From assembly GCF_051014445.1 (NCBI RefSeq), contig NC_135143.1, positions 682,001 to 746,000 of the forward strand: a DNA stretch of 64,000 nucleotides, read 5' to 3'. The notes below the pieces were generated by a model. That model was not told the origin of the DNA and searched no databases. It saw nothing but the letters and a program-made list of their open reading frames with translations. Shown here in pieces: positions 24,813 through 38,359 of the stretch; the first letter of the stretch is position 1; every line of letters begins with the position of its first letter. The DNA is from Colletes latitarsis. Taxonomy: Eukaryota; Arthropoda; Insecta; Hymenoptera; Colletidae. Both the position numbers and the translations under genes were made by a program.

Positions 24813-26447
24813 CACGAAAAAAACCCAGGATCTGGCCAACAAGAATGCGGAAAAGGCAAAATGATGAGCCAGATGCGTGCATAACCCAGACCTAACCCAT
24901 ACCTAACCGGTGTTATCCTCTAAAATATTGATCGAAACCAGGTTTAATTGACTGTTTCAATGAGGTACCACATTACTACGTGATTCAAATCCGAAAAAAC
25001 CCAGGATCTGGCCAACAAGTATGCGAAGAAGGCAAAATCATGAGCCAGATGCGGGCATAACCCAGACCTAACCCAGACCTAACCGGGGTTACCGACTAAA
25101 ATACTGACCGAAACCAGGTTTAATTGACTGTTTCTATGTGGTACCACATTACTGCGTGATTCTAACCCGAAAAAACCCAGGATCTGGCCAACAAGAATGC
25201 GGAAAAGGCAAAATCGTGAGCCAGATGAGGGCATAGCCCAGACCTAACCCAGACCTAACCGGTGTTATCGTCTAAAATATTGATCGAAACCAGGTTTAAT
25301 TGACTGTTTCTATGTGGTACCACATTACTACGTGATTCAAACCCGAAAAAACCCAGGATCTGGCCAACTAGTATGCGAAGAAAGCAAAATCATGAGCCAG
25401 ATGCGGGGATAACCCAGACCTAACCCAGAACTAACCGGTTTTATCCTCTAAAATACTGACCGAATCCAGGTTTAATTGACTGTTTCTGTGTGGTACCACA
25501 TTACTACGTGACTCAAGCTCGAAAAAACCCAGGATCTGGCCAACAAGTATGCGAAGAAGGCAAAGTCATGAGCCAGATGCGGGCATAACCCAGACCTAAA
25601 CCAGACCAAACCGGTTTTATCCTCTAAAATACTGACCGAATCCAGGTTTAATTGACTGTTTCTATGTGGTACCATGTTACTACGTGATTCAAACCCGAAA
25701 AAACCCAGGATCTGGTAAACAAGTTTGCGAAGAAGGCAAAAACATGAGCCAGATGCGGGCATAACCCAGACCTAACCCAGACCTAACCGGTTTTATCCTC
25801 TAAAATACTGACCGAAACCGGGTTTAAATGACTGTTTCTATGTGGTACCACATTACTACGTGATTCAAACCCGAAGAAACCCAGGATCTGGCCAACAAGT
25901 ATGCGAAGAAGGCAAAATCATGAGCCAGATGCGGGCATAACCCGAACCTAACCCAGACCTAACCGGTGCTATCCTCTAAAATATTGATCGAAACCAGGTT
26001 TAAATGTCTGTTTCAGTATGCTACCACATTACTGCGTGATACAAACCAGAGAAAACCAAGGATCTGGCCAACAAGAATGCGGAAAAGGCATAATCATGAG
26101 CCAGATGCGGACATAACCCAGACCTAACCCAGACCTAACCGGTTTTGTCCTGTAACATATTGATCCAAACCAGGTTTAATTGACTGTTACAATGTGGTAC
26201 CACATTCCTACGTGATTCAAACCAGAGAAAACCAAGGATCTGGCCAACAAGAATGCGGAAAAGGCAAAATGATGTGCCAGATGCGTGCATAACCCAGACC
26301 TAACCCAGACCTAACCGGTTTTATCCTCTAAAATACTGACCGAATCCAGGTTTAATTGACTGTTTCTGTGTGGTACCACATTACTACGTGACTCAAGCTC
26401 GAAAAAACCCAGGATCTGGCCAACAAGTATGCGAAGAAGGCAAAGTC

Positions 26448-29400
26448 ATGAGCCAGATGCGGGCATAACCCAGACCTAACCCAGACCTAACCTGTGTTAC
26501 CGACTGAAATACTGACCGAATCCAGGCTTAATTGACTGTTACTGTGTGGTACCATATTACTACGTGACTCAAGCTCAAAAAAACCGAGGATCTGGCCAAC
26601 AAGTATGCTAAGAAAGCAAAATCATGAGCCAGATGCGGGCATAACCCAGGCCTAACCCAGACCTAACCGGTGTTATCCTCTAAAATATTGATCGAATCCA
26701 GGTTTAATTGACTGTTTCAATGAGGTACCACATTACTACGTGATTCAAATCCGAAAAAACCCAGGATCTGGCCAACAAGTATGCGAAGAAGGCAAAATCA
26801 TGAGCCAGATGCGGGCATAACCCAGACCTAACCCAGACCTAACCGGGGTTACCGACTAAAATACTGACCGAAACCAGGTTTAATTGACTGTTTCTATGTG
26901 GTACCACATTACTGCGTGATTCAAACCCGAAAAAACCCAGGATCTGGCCAACAAGAATGCGGAAAAGGCAAAATCGTGAGCCAGATGAGGGCATAACCCT
27001 GACCTAACCCAGACCTAACCGGTGTTATCCTCTAAAATATTGATCGAAACCAGGTTTAATTGACTGTTTCTATGTGGTACCACATTACTACGTGATTCAA
27101 ACCCGAAAAAACCCAGGATCTGGCCAACAAGTATGCGAAGAAAGCAAAATCATGAGCCAGATGCGGGGATAACCCAGACCTAACCCAGACCTAACCGGTT
27201 TTATCCTCTAAAATACTGACCGAATCCAGGTTTAATTGACTGCTTCTGTGTGGTACCACATTACTACGTGACTCAAGCTCGAAAAAACCCAGGATCTGGC
27301 CAACAAGTATGCGAAGAAGGCAAAGTCATGAGCCAGATGCGGGCATAACCCAGACCTAACCCAGACCTAACCGGTGTTATCCTCTAAAGTATAGATCGAA
27401 AACAGGTTTAATTGACTGTTTCTATGTGGTACCACATTACTACGTGATTCAAACACGAAAAAAACCCAGGATCTGGCCAACAAGTATGCGAAGAAGGCAA
27501 AATCATAAGCCAGATGCGGGCATAACCCAGACCTAACCCAGACCTAACCGGTGCTATCCTCTAAAATATTGATCGAAACCAGGTTTAATTGACTGTTTCT
27601 ATGTGGTACCACATTACTACGTGATTCAAACACGAAAAAAACCCAGGATCTGGCCAACAAGAATGCGGAAAAGGCGAAATCATGAGCCAGATACGGGCAT
27701 AACCCAGACCTAACTCAGACCTAACCGGTGTTACCGACTAAAATACTGACCGAATCCAGGTTTCATTGACCGTTACTGTGTGGTACCACATTACTACGTG
27801 ATTCAAACCCGGGAAAACCCAGGATCTGGCCAACCAGTGTGCGAAGAAGGCAAAATCATGAGCCAGATGCGGGCATAACCAAGATCTAACCCAGACCTAA
27901 CCGGTGTTATCCTCTGAAATATTGATCGAAACCAGGTTTAATTGTCTGTTTCAGTGTGCTACCACATTACTACGTGATTCAAACCCGAAATAAACCAGGA
28001 TCTGGCCAACAAGAATGCGGAGAAGGCAAAATCATGAGCCAGATGCGTGGATAACCCAGACCTAACCCATACCTAACCGGTGTTATCCTCTAAAATATTG
28101 ACCGAATCCTGGTTTAGTTGACTGTTACTGTGTGGTACCACATTCCTACGTGATTCAATCCCGAAAAAAACCCAGGATCTGGCCAACAAGTATGCGAAGA
28201 AGGCAAAATCATGAGCCAGATGCGGGCATAAACCAGGCCGAACCCAGGCCTAACCGGTTTTATCCTCTAAAATTCAGACCGAATCCAGGCTTAATTGACT
28301 GTTACTGTGTGGTACCACATTACTACGTCACCCAAACTCGAAAAAACCAAGGATCTGGCCAACAAGTATGCGAAGAAGACAAAATCATGAGCCAGATGCG
28401 GGCATAACCCAGGCCTAACCCAGACCTAACCGGTTTTATCCTCTAAAATATTGATCGAAACCAGGTTTAATTGTCTGTCACAGTATGCTACCACATTACT
28501 ACGTGATACACACCAGAGAAAACCAAGGATCTGGCCAACAGGAATGCGGAAAAGGCAAAATCATGAGCCAGATGCGGGCATAACCCAGACCTAACCGGTG
28601 TTATCCTCTAAAATATTGACCGAATCCAGGTTTAGTTGACTGTTACTGTGTGGTACCACATTACTACGTGATTCAAACACGAAAAAACCCAGGGTCTGGC
28701 CAACAAGTATGCGAAGAAGGCAAAGTCATGAGCCAGATGCGTGCATAACCCGAACCTAACCCAGACCTAACCGGTTTTATCCTGTAACATATTGATCCAA
28801 ACCAGGTTTAATTGACTGTTACAATGTGGTACCACATTCCTACGTGATTCAAACCAGAGAAAACCGAGGATCTGGCCAACAAGAATGCGGAAAAGGCAAA
28901 ATCATGAGCCAGATGCGGGCATAACCCAGACCTAACCCAGACCTAACCGGTGTTATCCTCTAAGGTATTGATCGAAACCAGGTTTAATTGACTGTTTCAA
29001 TGAGGTACCACATTACTACGTGACTCAAGCTCGAAAAAACCCAGGATCTGGCCAACAAGTATGCGAAGAAGGCAAAATCATAAGCCAGATGCGGGCATAA
29101 CCCAGACCTAACACAGACCTAACCGGTGCTATCCTCTAAAATGTTGATCGAAACCAGGTTTAATTGTCTGTTTCTATGTGGTACAAAATTACTACGTGAT
29201 TCAAACACGAAAAAACCCAGGATCTGGCCAACAAGTATGCGAAGAAGGCAAAATCATAAGCCAGATGCGGGCATAACCCAGACCTATCCCAGACCTAACC
29301 GGTGCTATCCTCTAAAATATTGATCGAAACCATGTTTAATTGACTGTTTCTATGTGGTAACACATTACTACGTGATTCAAACACGAAAAAAACCCAGGAT

Positions 29401-30839
29401 CTGGCCAACAAGAATGCGGAAAAGGCAAAATGATGAGCCAGATGCGTGCATAACCCAGACCTAACCCATACCTAACCGGTGTTATCCTCTAAAATATTGA
29501 TCGAAACCAGGTTTAATTGACTGTTTCAATGAGGTACCACATTACTACGTGATTCAAATCCGAAAAAACCCAGGATCTGGCCAACAAGTATGCGAAGAAG
29601 GCAAAATCATGAGCCAGATGCGGGCATAACCCAGACCTAACCCAGACCTAACCGGGGTTACCGACTAAAATACTGACCGAAACCAGGTTTAATTGACTGT
29701 TTCTATGTGGTACCACATTACTGCGTGATTCTAACCCGAAAAAACCCAGGATCTGGCCAACAAGAATGCGGAAAAGGCAAAATCGTGAGCCAGATGAGGG
29801 CATAACCCAGACCTAACACAGACCTAACCGGTGTTATCCTGTAAAATATTGATCGAAACCAGGTTTAATTGACTGTTTCTATGTGGTACCACATTACTAC
29901 GTGATTCAAACCCGAAAAAACCCAGGATCTGGCCAACAAGTATGCGAAGAAAGCAAAATCATGAGCCAGATGCGGGGATAACCCAGACCTAACCCAGAAC
30001 TAACCGGTTTTATCCTCTAAAATACTGACCGAATCCAGGTTTAATTGACTGTTTCTGTGTGGTACCACATTACTACGTGACTCAAGCTCGAAAAAACCCA
30101 GGATCTGGCCAACAAGTATGCGAAGAAGGCAAAGTCATGAGCCAGATGCGGGCATAACCCAGACCTAAACCAGACCAAACCGGTTTTATCCTCTAAAATA
30201 CTGACCGAATCCAGGTTTAATTGACTGTATCTATGTGGTACCATATTACTACGTGATTCAAACCCGAAAAAACCCAGGATCTGGTAAACAAGTTTGCGAA
30301 GAAGGCAAAAACATGAGCCAGATGCGGGCATAACCCAGACCTAACCCAGACCTAACCGGTTTTATCCTCTAAAATACTGACCGAAACCAGGTTTAAATGA
30401 CTGTTTCTATGTGGTACCACATTACTACGTGATTCAAACCCGAAGAAACCCAGGATCTGGCCAACAAGTACGCGAAGAAGGCAAAATCATGAGCCAGATG
30501 CGGGCATAACCCGAACCTAACCCAGGCCTAACCGGTGCTATGCTCTAAAATATTGATCGAAACCAGGTTTAAATGTCTGTTTCAGTATGCTACCACATTA
30601 CTGCGTGATACAAACCAGAGAAAACCAAGGATCTGGCCAACAAGAATGCGGAAAAGGCATAATCATGAGCCAGATGCGGACATAACCCAGACCTAACCCA
30701 GACCTAACCGGTTTTGTCCTGTAACATATTGATCCAAACCAGGTTTAATTGACTGTTACAATGTGGTACCACATTCCTACGTGATTCAAACCAGAGAAAA
30801 CCAAGGATCTGGCCAACAAGAATGCGGAAAAGGCAAAAT
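26448..30839 (+). repeat. Large duplicated block, distal copy (pair with 18365-22050)
   Basis: Carries the same sequence of monomer types as 18365-22050, with four extra monomers inserted at three places (about 27.0, 27.7-28.0 and 30.1 kb). Distinctive shared text includes the cctgtgttaccgactg monomer, the agtatagatcgaaaac monomer, taaggtattg in place of taaaatattg near 28.96 kb, and gaaaccatg near 29.33 kb. Confidence 0.85.
27420..30839 (+). repeat. Higher-order repeat copy 1
   Basis: Contains, in order, the aaggcgaaatcatg monomer (27671), the cgtcacccaaactcg monomer (28326), a short monomer (28584), the gtggtaacac monomer near 29357, and the two-monomer marker at 30041. It aligns with copy 2 at +4,393 until about 29.3 kb, then at +3,864, because copy 2 lacks about three of its monomers. 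It is also part of the block duplicated from 18.4-22.05 kb. Confidence 0.85.
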
Positions 30840-31689
30840 CATGAGCCAGATGCGGGCATAACCCAGACCTAACCCAGACCTAACCGGTGTTATCCTGTAA
30901 CATATTGATCCAAACCAGGTTTAATTGACTGTTACAATGTGGTACCACATTCCTACGTGACTCAAGCTCGAAAAAACCCAGGATCTGGCCAACAAGTATG
31001 CGAAGAAGGCAAAATCATGAGCCAGATGCGGGCATAACCCAGGCCTAACCCAGACCTAACCGGTTTTAACCTCTAAAATATTGATCGAAACCAGGTTTAA
31101 TTGTCTGTCACAGTATGCTACCACATTACTACGTGATACACACCAGAGAAAACCAAGGATCTGGCCAACAAGAATGCGGAGAAGGCAAAATCATGAGCCA
31201 GATTCGGGCATAACCCGAACCTAACCCAGACCTAACCGGTTTTATCCTGTAACATTTTGATCCAAACCAGGTTTAGTTGACTGTTACTGCGTGGTAGCAC
31301 ATTCCTACGTGATTCAAACCCGAAAAAATCCCAGGATCTGGCCAACAAGTATGCGAAGAAGGCAAAATCACGAGCCAGATGCGGGCATAACCCAGACCTA
31401 ACCCAGACCTAACCGGTGTTATCCTCTAAAGTATTGACCGAAACCAGGTTTAATTGACTGTTTCAATGAGGTGCCACATTACTACGTGACTCAAGCTCGA
31501 AAAAACCCAGGATCTGGCCAACAAGTATGCGAAGAAGGCAAAATCATAAGCCGGATGCGGGCATAACCCAGACCTAACCCAGACCTAACCGGTGCTATCC
31601 TCTAAAATATTGATCGAAACCAGGTTTAATTGACTGTTTCTATGTGGTACCACATTACTACGTGATTCAAACACGAAAAAACCCAGGAT

Positions 31690-34600
31690 CTGGCCAACAA
31701 GTATGCGAAGAAGGCAAAATCATAAGCCAGTTGCGGGCATAACCCAGACCTAACCCAGACCTAACCGGTGCTATCCTCTAAAATATTGATCGAAACCAGG
31801 TTTCATTGACTGTTTCTATGTGGTACCACATTACTACGTGATTCAAACACGAAAAAACCCAGGATCTGGCCAACAAGTATGCGAAGAAGGCAAAATCATA
31901 AGCCAGATGCGGGCATAACCCAGACCTAACCCAGACCTAACCGGTGCTATCCTCTAAAATATTGATCGAAACCAGGTTTAATTGACTGTTTCTATGTGGT
32001 ACCACATTACTACGTGATTCAAACACGAAAAAAACCCAGGATCTGGCCAACAAGAATGCGGAAAAGGCGAAATCATGAGCCAGATACGGGCATAACCCAG
32101 ACCTAACTCAGACCTAACCGGTGTTACCGACTAAAATACTGACCGAATCCAGGTTTCATTGACCGTTACTGTGTGGTACCACATTACTACGTGATTCAAA
32201 CCCGGGAAAACCCAGGATCTGGCCAACCAGTATGCGAAGAAGGCAAAATCATGAGCCAGATGCGGGCATAACCAAGATCTAACCCAGACCTAACCGGTGT
32301 TATCCTCTGAAATATTGATCGAAACCCGGTTTAATTGTCTGTTTCAGTGTGCTACCACATTACTACGTGATTCAAACCCGAAATAAACCAGGATCTGGCC
32401 AACAAGAATGCGGAGAAGGCAAAATCATGAGCCAGATGCGTGGATAACCCAGACCTAACCCATACCTAACCGGTGTTATCCTCGAAAATATTGACCGAAT
32501 CCTGGTTTAGTTGACTGTTACTGTGTGGTACCACATTCCTACGTGATTCAATCCCGAAAAAAACCCAGGATCTGGCCAACAAGTATGCGAAGAAGGCAAA
32601 ATCATGAGCCAGATGCGGGCATAAACCAGGCCGAACCCAGGCCTAACCGGTTTTATCCTCTAAAATTCTGACCGAATCCAGGCTTAATTGACTGTTACTG
32701 TGTGGTACCACATTACTACGTCACCCAAACTCGAAAAAACCAAGGATCTGGCCAACAAGTATGCGAAGAAGACAAAATCATGAGCCAGATGCGGGCATAA
32801 CCCAGGCCTAACCCAGACCTAACCGGTTTTATCCTCTAAAATATTGATCGAAACCAGGTTTAATTGTCTGTCACAGTATGCTACCACATTACTACGTGAT
32901 ACACACCAGAGAAAACCAAGGATCTGGCCAACAAGAATGCGGAAAAGGCAAAATCATGAGCCAGATGCGGGCATAACCCGGACCTAACCGGTGTTATCCT
33001 CTAAAATATTGACCGAATCCAGGTTTAGTTGACTGTTACTGTGTGGTACCACATTACTACGTGATTCAAACACGAAAAATCCCAGGGTCTGGCCAACAAG
33101 TATGCGAAGAAGGCAAAGTCATGAGCCAGATGCGTGCATAACCCGAACCTAACCCAGACCTAACCGGTTTTATCCTGTAACATATTGATCCAAACCAGGT
33201 TTAATTGACTGTTACAATGTGGTACCACATTCCTACGTGATTCAAACCAGAGAAAACCGAGGATCTGGCCAACAAGAATGCGGGAAAGGCAAAATCATGA
33301 GCCAGATGCGGGCATAACCCAGACCTAACCCAGACCTAACCGGTGTTATCCTCTAAGGTATTGATCGAAACCAGGTTTAATTGACTGTTTCAATGAGGTA
33401 CCACATTACTACGTGACTCAAGCTCGAAAAAACCCAGGATCTGGCCAACAAGTATGCGAAGAAGGCAAAATCATAAGCCAGATGCGGGCATAACCCAGAC
33501 CTAACACAGACCTAACCGGTGCTATCCTCTAAAATATTGATCGAAACCAGGTTTAATTGACTGTTTCTATGTGGTACCACATTACTACGTGATTCAAACA
33601 CGAAAAAACCCAGGATCTGGCCAACAAGTATGCGAAGAAGGCAAAATCATAAGCCAGATGCGGGCATAACCCAGACCTATCCCAGACCTAACCGGTGCTA
33701 TCCTCTAAAATATTGATCGAAACCAGGTTTAATTGACTGTTTCAATGAGGTACCACATTACTACGTGATTCAAATCCGAAAAAACCCAGGATCTGGCCAA
33801 CAAGTATGCGAAGAAAGCAAAATCATGAGCCAGATGCGGGGATAACCCAGACCTAACCCAGAACTAACCGGTTTTATCCTCTAAAATACTGACCGAATCC
33901 AGGTTTAATTGACTGTTTCTGTGTGGTACCACATTACTACGTGACTCAAGCTCGAAAAAACCCAGGATCTGGCCAACAAGTATGCGAAGAAGGCAAAGTC
34001 ATGAGCCAGATGCGGGCATAACCCAGACCTAAACCAGACCAAACCGGTTTTATCCTCTAAAATACTGACCGAATCCAGGTTTAATTGACTGTTTCTATGT
34101 GGTACCATATTACTACGTGATTCAAACCCGAAAAAACCCAGGATCTGGTAAACAAGTTTGCGAAGAAGGCAAAAACATGAGCCAGATGCGGGCATAACCC
34201 AGACCTAACCCAGACCTAACCGGTTTTATCCTCCAAAATACTGACCGAAACCAGGTTTAAATGACTGTTTCTATGTGGTACCACATTACTACGTGATTCA
34301 AACCCGAAGAAACCCAGGATCTGGCCAACAAGTATGCGAAGAAGGCAAAATCATGAGCCAGATGCGGGCATAACCCGAACCTAACCCAGACCTAACCGGT
34401 GCTATCCTCTAAAATATTGATCGAAACCAGGTTTAAATGTCTGTTTCAGTATGCTACCACATTACTGCGTGATACAAACCAGAGAAAACCAAGGATCTGG
34501 CCAACAAGAATGCGGAAAAGGCATAATCATGAGCCAGATACGGACATAACCCAGACCTAACCCAGACCTAACCGGTTTTGTCCTGTAACATATTGATCCA

Positions 34601-34690
34601 AACCAGGTTTAATTGACTGTTACAATGTGGTACCACATTCCTACGTGATTCAAACCAGAGAAAACCAAGGATCTGGCCAACAAGTATGCG
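31690..34690 (+). repeat. Higher-order repeat copy 2
   Basis: Aligns with copy 3 at +3,511 bp (agttgcgggcat at about 31729 and 35240; aaggcgaaat at 32064 and 35575; cgtcaccc at 32719 and 36230; short junctions at 32977 and 36488). One monomer present in copy 3 near 37.21-37.39 kb is missing here near 33.73 kb, so the offset becomes 3,688 at the marker (33905). Its short monomer reads cccggacctaa instead of cccagacctaa. Confidence 0.86.
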
Positions 34691-35434
34691 AAGAAGGCAA
34701 AATCATAAGCCAGTTGCGGGCATAACCCAGACCTAACCCAGACCTAACCGGTGCTATCCTCTAAAATATTGATCGAAACCAGGTTTCATTGACTGTTTCT
34801 ATGTGGTACCACATTACTACGTGATTCAAACACGAAAAAACCCAGGATCTGGCCAACAAGTATGCGAAGAAGGCAAAATCATAAGCCAGATGCGGGCATA
34901 ACCCAGACCTAACCCAGACCTAACCGGTGCTATCCTCTAAAATATTGATCGAAACCAGGTTTAAATGTCTGTTTCAGTATGCTACCACATTACTGCGTGA
35001 TACAAACCAGAGAAAACCAAGGATCTGGCCAACAAGAATGCGGAAAAGGCATAATCATGAGCCAGATACGGACATAACCCAGACCTAACCCAGACCTAAC
35101 CGGTTTTGTCCTGTAACATATTGATCCAAACCAGGTTTAATTGACTGTTACAATGTGGTACCACATTCCTACGTGATTCAAACCAGAGAAAACCAAGGAT
35201 CTGGCCAACAAGTATGCGAAGAAGGCAAAATCATAAGCCAGTTGCGGGCATAACCCAGACCTAACCCAGACCTAACCGGTGCTATCCTCTAAAATATTGA
35301 TCGAAACCAGGTTTCATTGACTGTTTCTATGTGGTACCACATTACTACGTGATTCAAACACGAAAAAACCCAGGATCTGGCCAACAAGTATGCGAAGAAG
35401 GCAAAATCATAAGCCAGATGCGGGCATAACCCAG
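34379..35434 (+). repeat. 528-bp (three-monomer) tandem duplication
   Basis: Three monomers at 34379-34906 are repeated at 34907-35434. Landmarks: gctatcctc at 34401 and 34929; gccagatacggac at 34533 and 35061; the agttgcggg monomer near 34712 and 35240. The joint lies between copies 2 and 3 of the higher-order repeat and explains why the marker spacing there (3,688) exceeds the next one (3,160) by exactly 528. Confidence 0.88.
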
Positions 35435-36229
35435 ACCTAACCCAGACCTAACCGGTGCTATCCTCTAAAATATTGATCGAAACCAGGTTTAATTGACTGT
35501 TTCTATGTGGTACCACATTACTACGTGATTCAAACACGAAAAAAACCCAGGATCTGGCCAACAAGAATGCGGAAAAGGCGAAATCATGAGCCAGATACGG
35601 GCATAACCCAGACCTAACTCAGACCTAACCGGTGTTACCGACTAAAATACTGACCGAATCCAGGTTTCATTGACCGTTACTGTGTGGTACCACATTACTA
35701 CGTGATTCAAACCCGGGAAAACCCAGGATCTGGCCAACCAGTATGCGAAGAAGGCAAAATCATGAGCCAGATGCGGGCATAACCAAGATCTAACCCAGAC
35801 CTAACCGGTGTTATCCTCTGAAATATTGATCGAAACCCGGTTTAATTGTCTGTTTCAGTGTGCTACCACATTACTACGTGATTCAAACCCGAAATAAACC
35901 AGGATCTGGCCAACAAGAATGCGGAGAAGGCAAAATCATGAGCCAGATGCGTGGATAACCCAGACCTAACCCATACCTAACCGGTGTTATCCTCTAAAAT
36001 ATTGACCGAATCCTGGTTTAGTTGACTGTTACTGTGTGGTACCACATTCCTACGTGATTCAATCCCGAAAAAAACCCAGGATCTGGCCAACAAGTATGCG
36101 AAGAAGGCAAAATCATGAGCCAGATGCGGGCATAAACCAGGCCGAACCCAGGCCTAACCGGTTTTATCCTCTAAAATTCTGACCGAATCCAGGCTTAATT
36201 GACTGTTACTGTGTGGTACCACATTACTA

Positions 36230-36244
36230 CGTCACCCAAACTCG
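36230..36244 (+). repeat. Diagnostic monomer variant cgtcacccaaactcg
   Basis: This segment replaces the usual cgtgattcaaacccg and marks one monomer type. Occurrences start at about 14447, 16552, 17609, 19714, 28326, 32719, 36230 and 39390. The spacings 3,162 (14447 to 17609 and 16552 to 19714), 8,612, 4,393, 3,511 and 3,160 trace the large duplications annotated separately. It is absent from the left 14 kb and from the right part of the window after about 39.4 kb. Confidence 0.88.
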
Positions 36245-37592
36245 AAAAAACCAAGGATCTGGCCAACAAGTATGCGAAGAAGACAAAATCATGAGCCAGA
36301 TGCGGGCATAACCCAGGCCTAACCCAGACCTAACCGGTTTTATCCTCTAAAATATTGATCGAAACCAGGTTTAATTGTCTGTCACAGTATGCTACCACAT
36401 TACTACGTGATACACACCAGAGAAAACCAAGGATCTGGCCAACAAGAATGCGGAAAAGGCAAAATCATGAGCCAGATGCGGGCATAACCCAGACCTAACC
36501 GGTGTTATCCTCTAAAATATTGACCGAATCCAGGTTTAGTTGACTGTTACTGTGTGGTACCACATTACTACGTGATTCAAACACGAAAAAACCCAGGGTC
36601 TGGCCAACAAGTATGCGAAGAAGGCAAAGTCATGAGCCAGATGCGTGCATAACCCGAACCTAACCCAGACCTAACCGGTTTTATCCTGTAACATATTGAT
36701 CCAAACCAGGTTTAATTGACTGTTACAATGTGGTACCACATTCCTACGTGATTCAAACCAGAGAAAACCGAGGATCTGGCCAACAAGAATGCGGGAAAGG
36801 CAAAATCATGAGCCAGATGCGGGCATAACCCAGACCTAACCCAGACCTAACCGGTGTTATCCTCTAAGGTATTGATCGAAACCAGGTTTAATTGACTGTT
36901 TCAATGAGGTACCACATTACTACGTGACTCAAGCTCGAAAAAACCCAGGATCTGGCCAACAAGTATGCGAAGAAGGCAAAATCATAAGCCAGATGCGGGC
37001 ATAAACCAGACCTAACACAGACCTAACCGGTGCTATCCTCTAAAATATTGATCGAAACCAGGTTTAATTGACTGTTTCTATGTGGTACCACATTACTACG
37101 TGATTCAAACACGAAAAAACCCAGGATCTGGCCAACAAGTATGCGAAGAAGGCAAAATCATAAGCCAGATGCGGGCATAACCCAGACCTATCCCAGACCT
37201 AACCGGTGCTATCCTCTAAAATATTGATCGAAACCATGTTTAATTGACTGTTTCTATGTGGTAACACATTACTACGTGATTCAAACACGAAAAAAACCCA
37301 GGATCTGGCCAACAAGAATGCGGAAAAGGCAAAATGATGAGCCAGATGCGTGCATAACCCAAACCTAACCCATACCTAACCGGTGTTATCCTCTAAAATA
37401 TTGATCGAAACCAGGTTTAATTGACTGTTTCAATGAGGTACCACATTACTACGTGATTCAAATCCGAAAAAACCCAGGATCTGGCCAACAAGTATGCGAA
37501 GAAAGCAAAATCATGAGCCAGATGCGGGGATAACCCAGACCTAACCCAGAACTAACCGGTTTTATCCTCTAAAATACTGACCGAATCCAGGT

Positions 37593-37883
37593 TTAATTGA
37601 CTGTTTCTGTGTGGTACCACATTACTACGTGACTCAAGCTCGAAAAAACCCAGGATCTGGCCAACAAGTATGCGAAGAAGGCAAAGTCATGAGCCAGATG
37701 CGGGCATAACCCAGACCTAAACCAGACCAAACCGGTTTTATCCTCTAAAATACTGACCGAATCCAGGTTTAATTGACTGTTTCTACGTGGTACCATATTA
37801 CTACGTGATTCAAACCCGAAAAAACCCAGGATCTGGTAAACAAGTTTGCGAAGAAGGCAAAAACATGAGCCAGATGCGGGCAT
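37593..37883 (-). other. Recurrent 96-codon open frame, judged non-coding
   Basis: An antisense frame of 96 codons crosses two monomers. It recurs at 25472-25762, 30041-30331, 33905-34195, 40753-41043 and 43749-44039 with almost no change. The DNA around each copy is equally conserved over kilobases, so the frame is carried along by duplication of the satellite. It has no recognisable domain, signal peptide or neighbouring gene. Shorter open frames across the window (for example 16358-16633 and 19520-19795 on the plus strand, 47220-47525 and 48795-49100 on the minus strand) are explained the same way. Confidence 0.85.
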
Positions 37884-38359
37884 AACCCAGACCTAACCCA
37901 GACCTAACCGGCTTTATCCTCCAAAATACTGACCGAAACCAGGTTTAAATGACTGTTTCTATGTGGTACCACATTACTACGTGATTCAAACCCGAAGAAA
38001 CCCAGGATCTGGCCAACAAGTATGCGAAGAAGGCAAAATCATGAGCCAGATGCGGGCATAACCCGAACCTAACCCAGACCTAACCGGTGCTATCCTCTAA
38101 AATATTGATCGAAACCAGGTTTAAATGTCTGTTTCAGTATGCTACCACATTACTGCGTGATACAAACCAGAGAAAACCAAGGATCTGGCCAACAAGAATG
38201 CGGAAAAGGCATAATCATGAGCCAGATACGGACATAACCCAGACCTAACCCAGACCTAACCGGTTTTGTCCTGTAACATATTGATCCAAACCAGGTTTAA
38301 TTGACTGTTACAATGTGGTACCACATTCCTACGTGATTCAAACCAGAGAAAACCAAGGA

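Larger units (their letters stand above)
35200..38359 (+). repeat. Higher-order repeat copy 3 (3,160-bp period)
   Basis: Eighteen monomers in tandem with copy 4 at a constant +3,160 bp; the match runs from about 34905 to 41530 over two periods. Landmarks: gccagatacggac at 35061, 38221 and 41381; cgtcaccc at 36230 and 39390; short junctions at 36488 and 39648. Differences from copy 4 are few, for example ctacgtggtacc and ccggctttat here against ctatgtgg and ccggttttat there. Confidence 0.92.
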
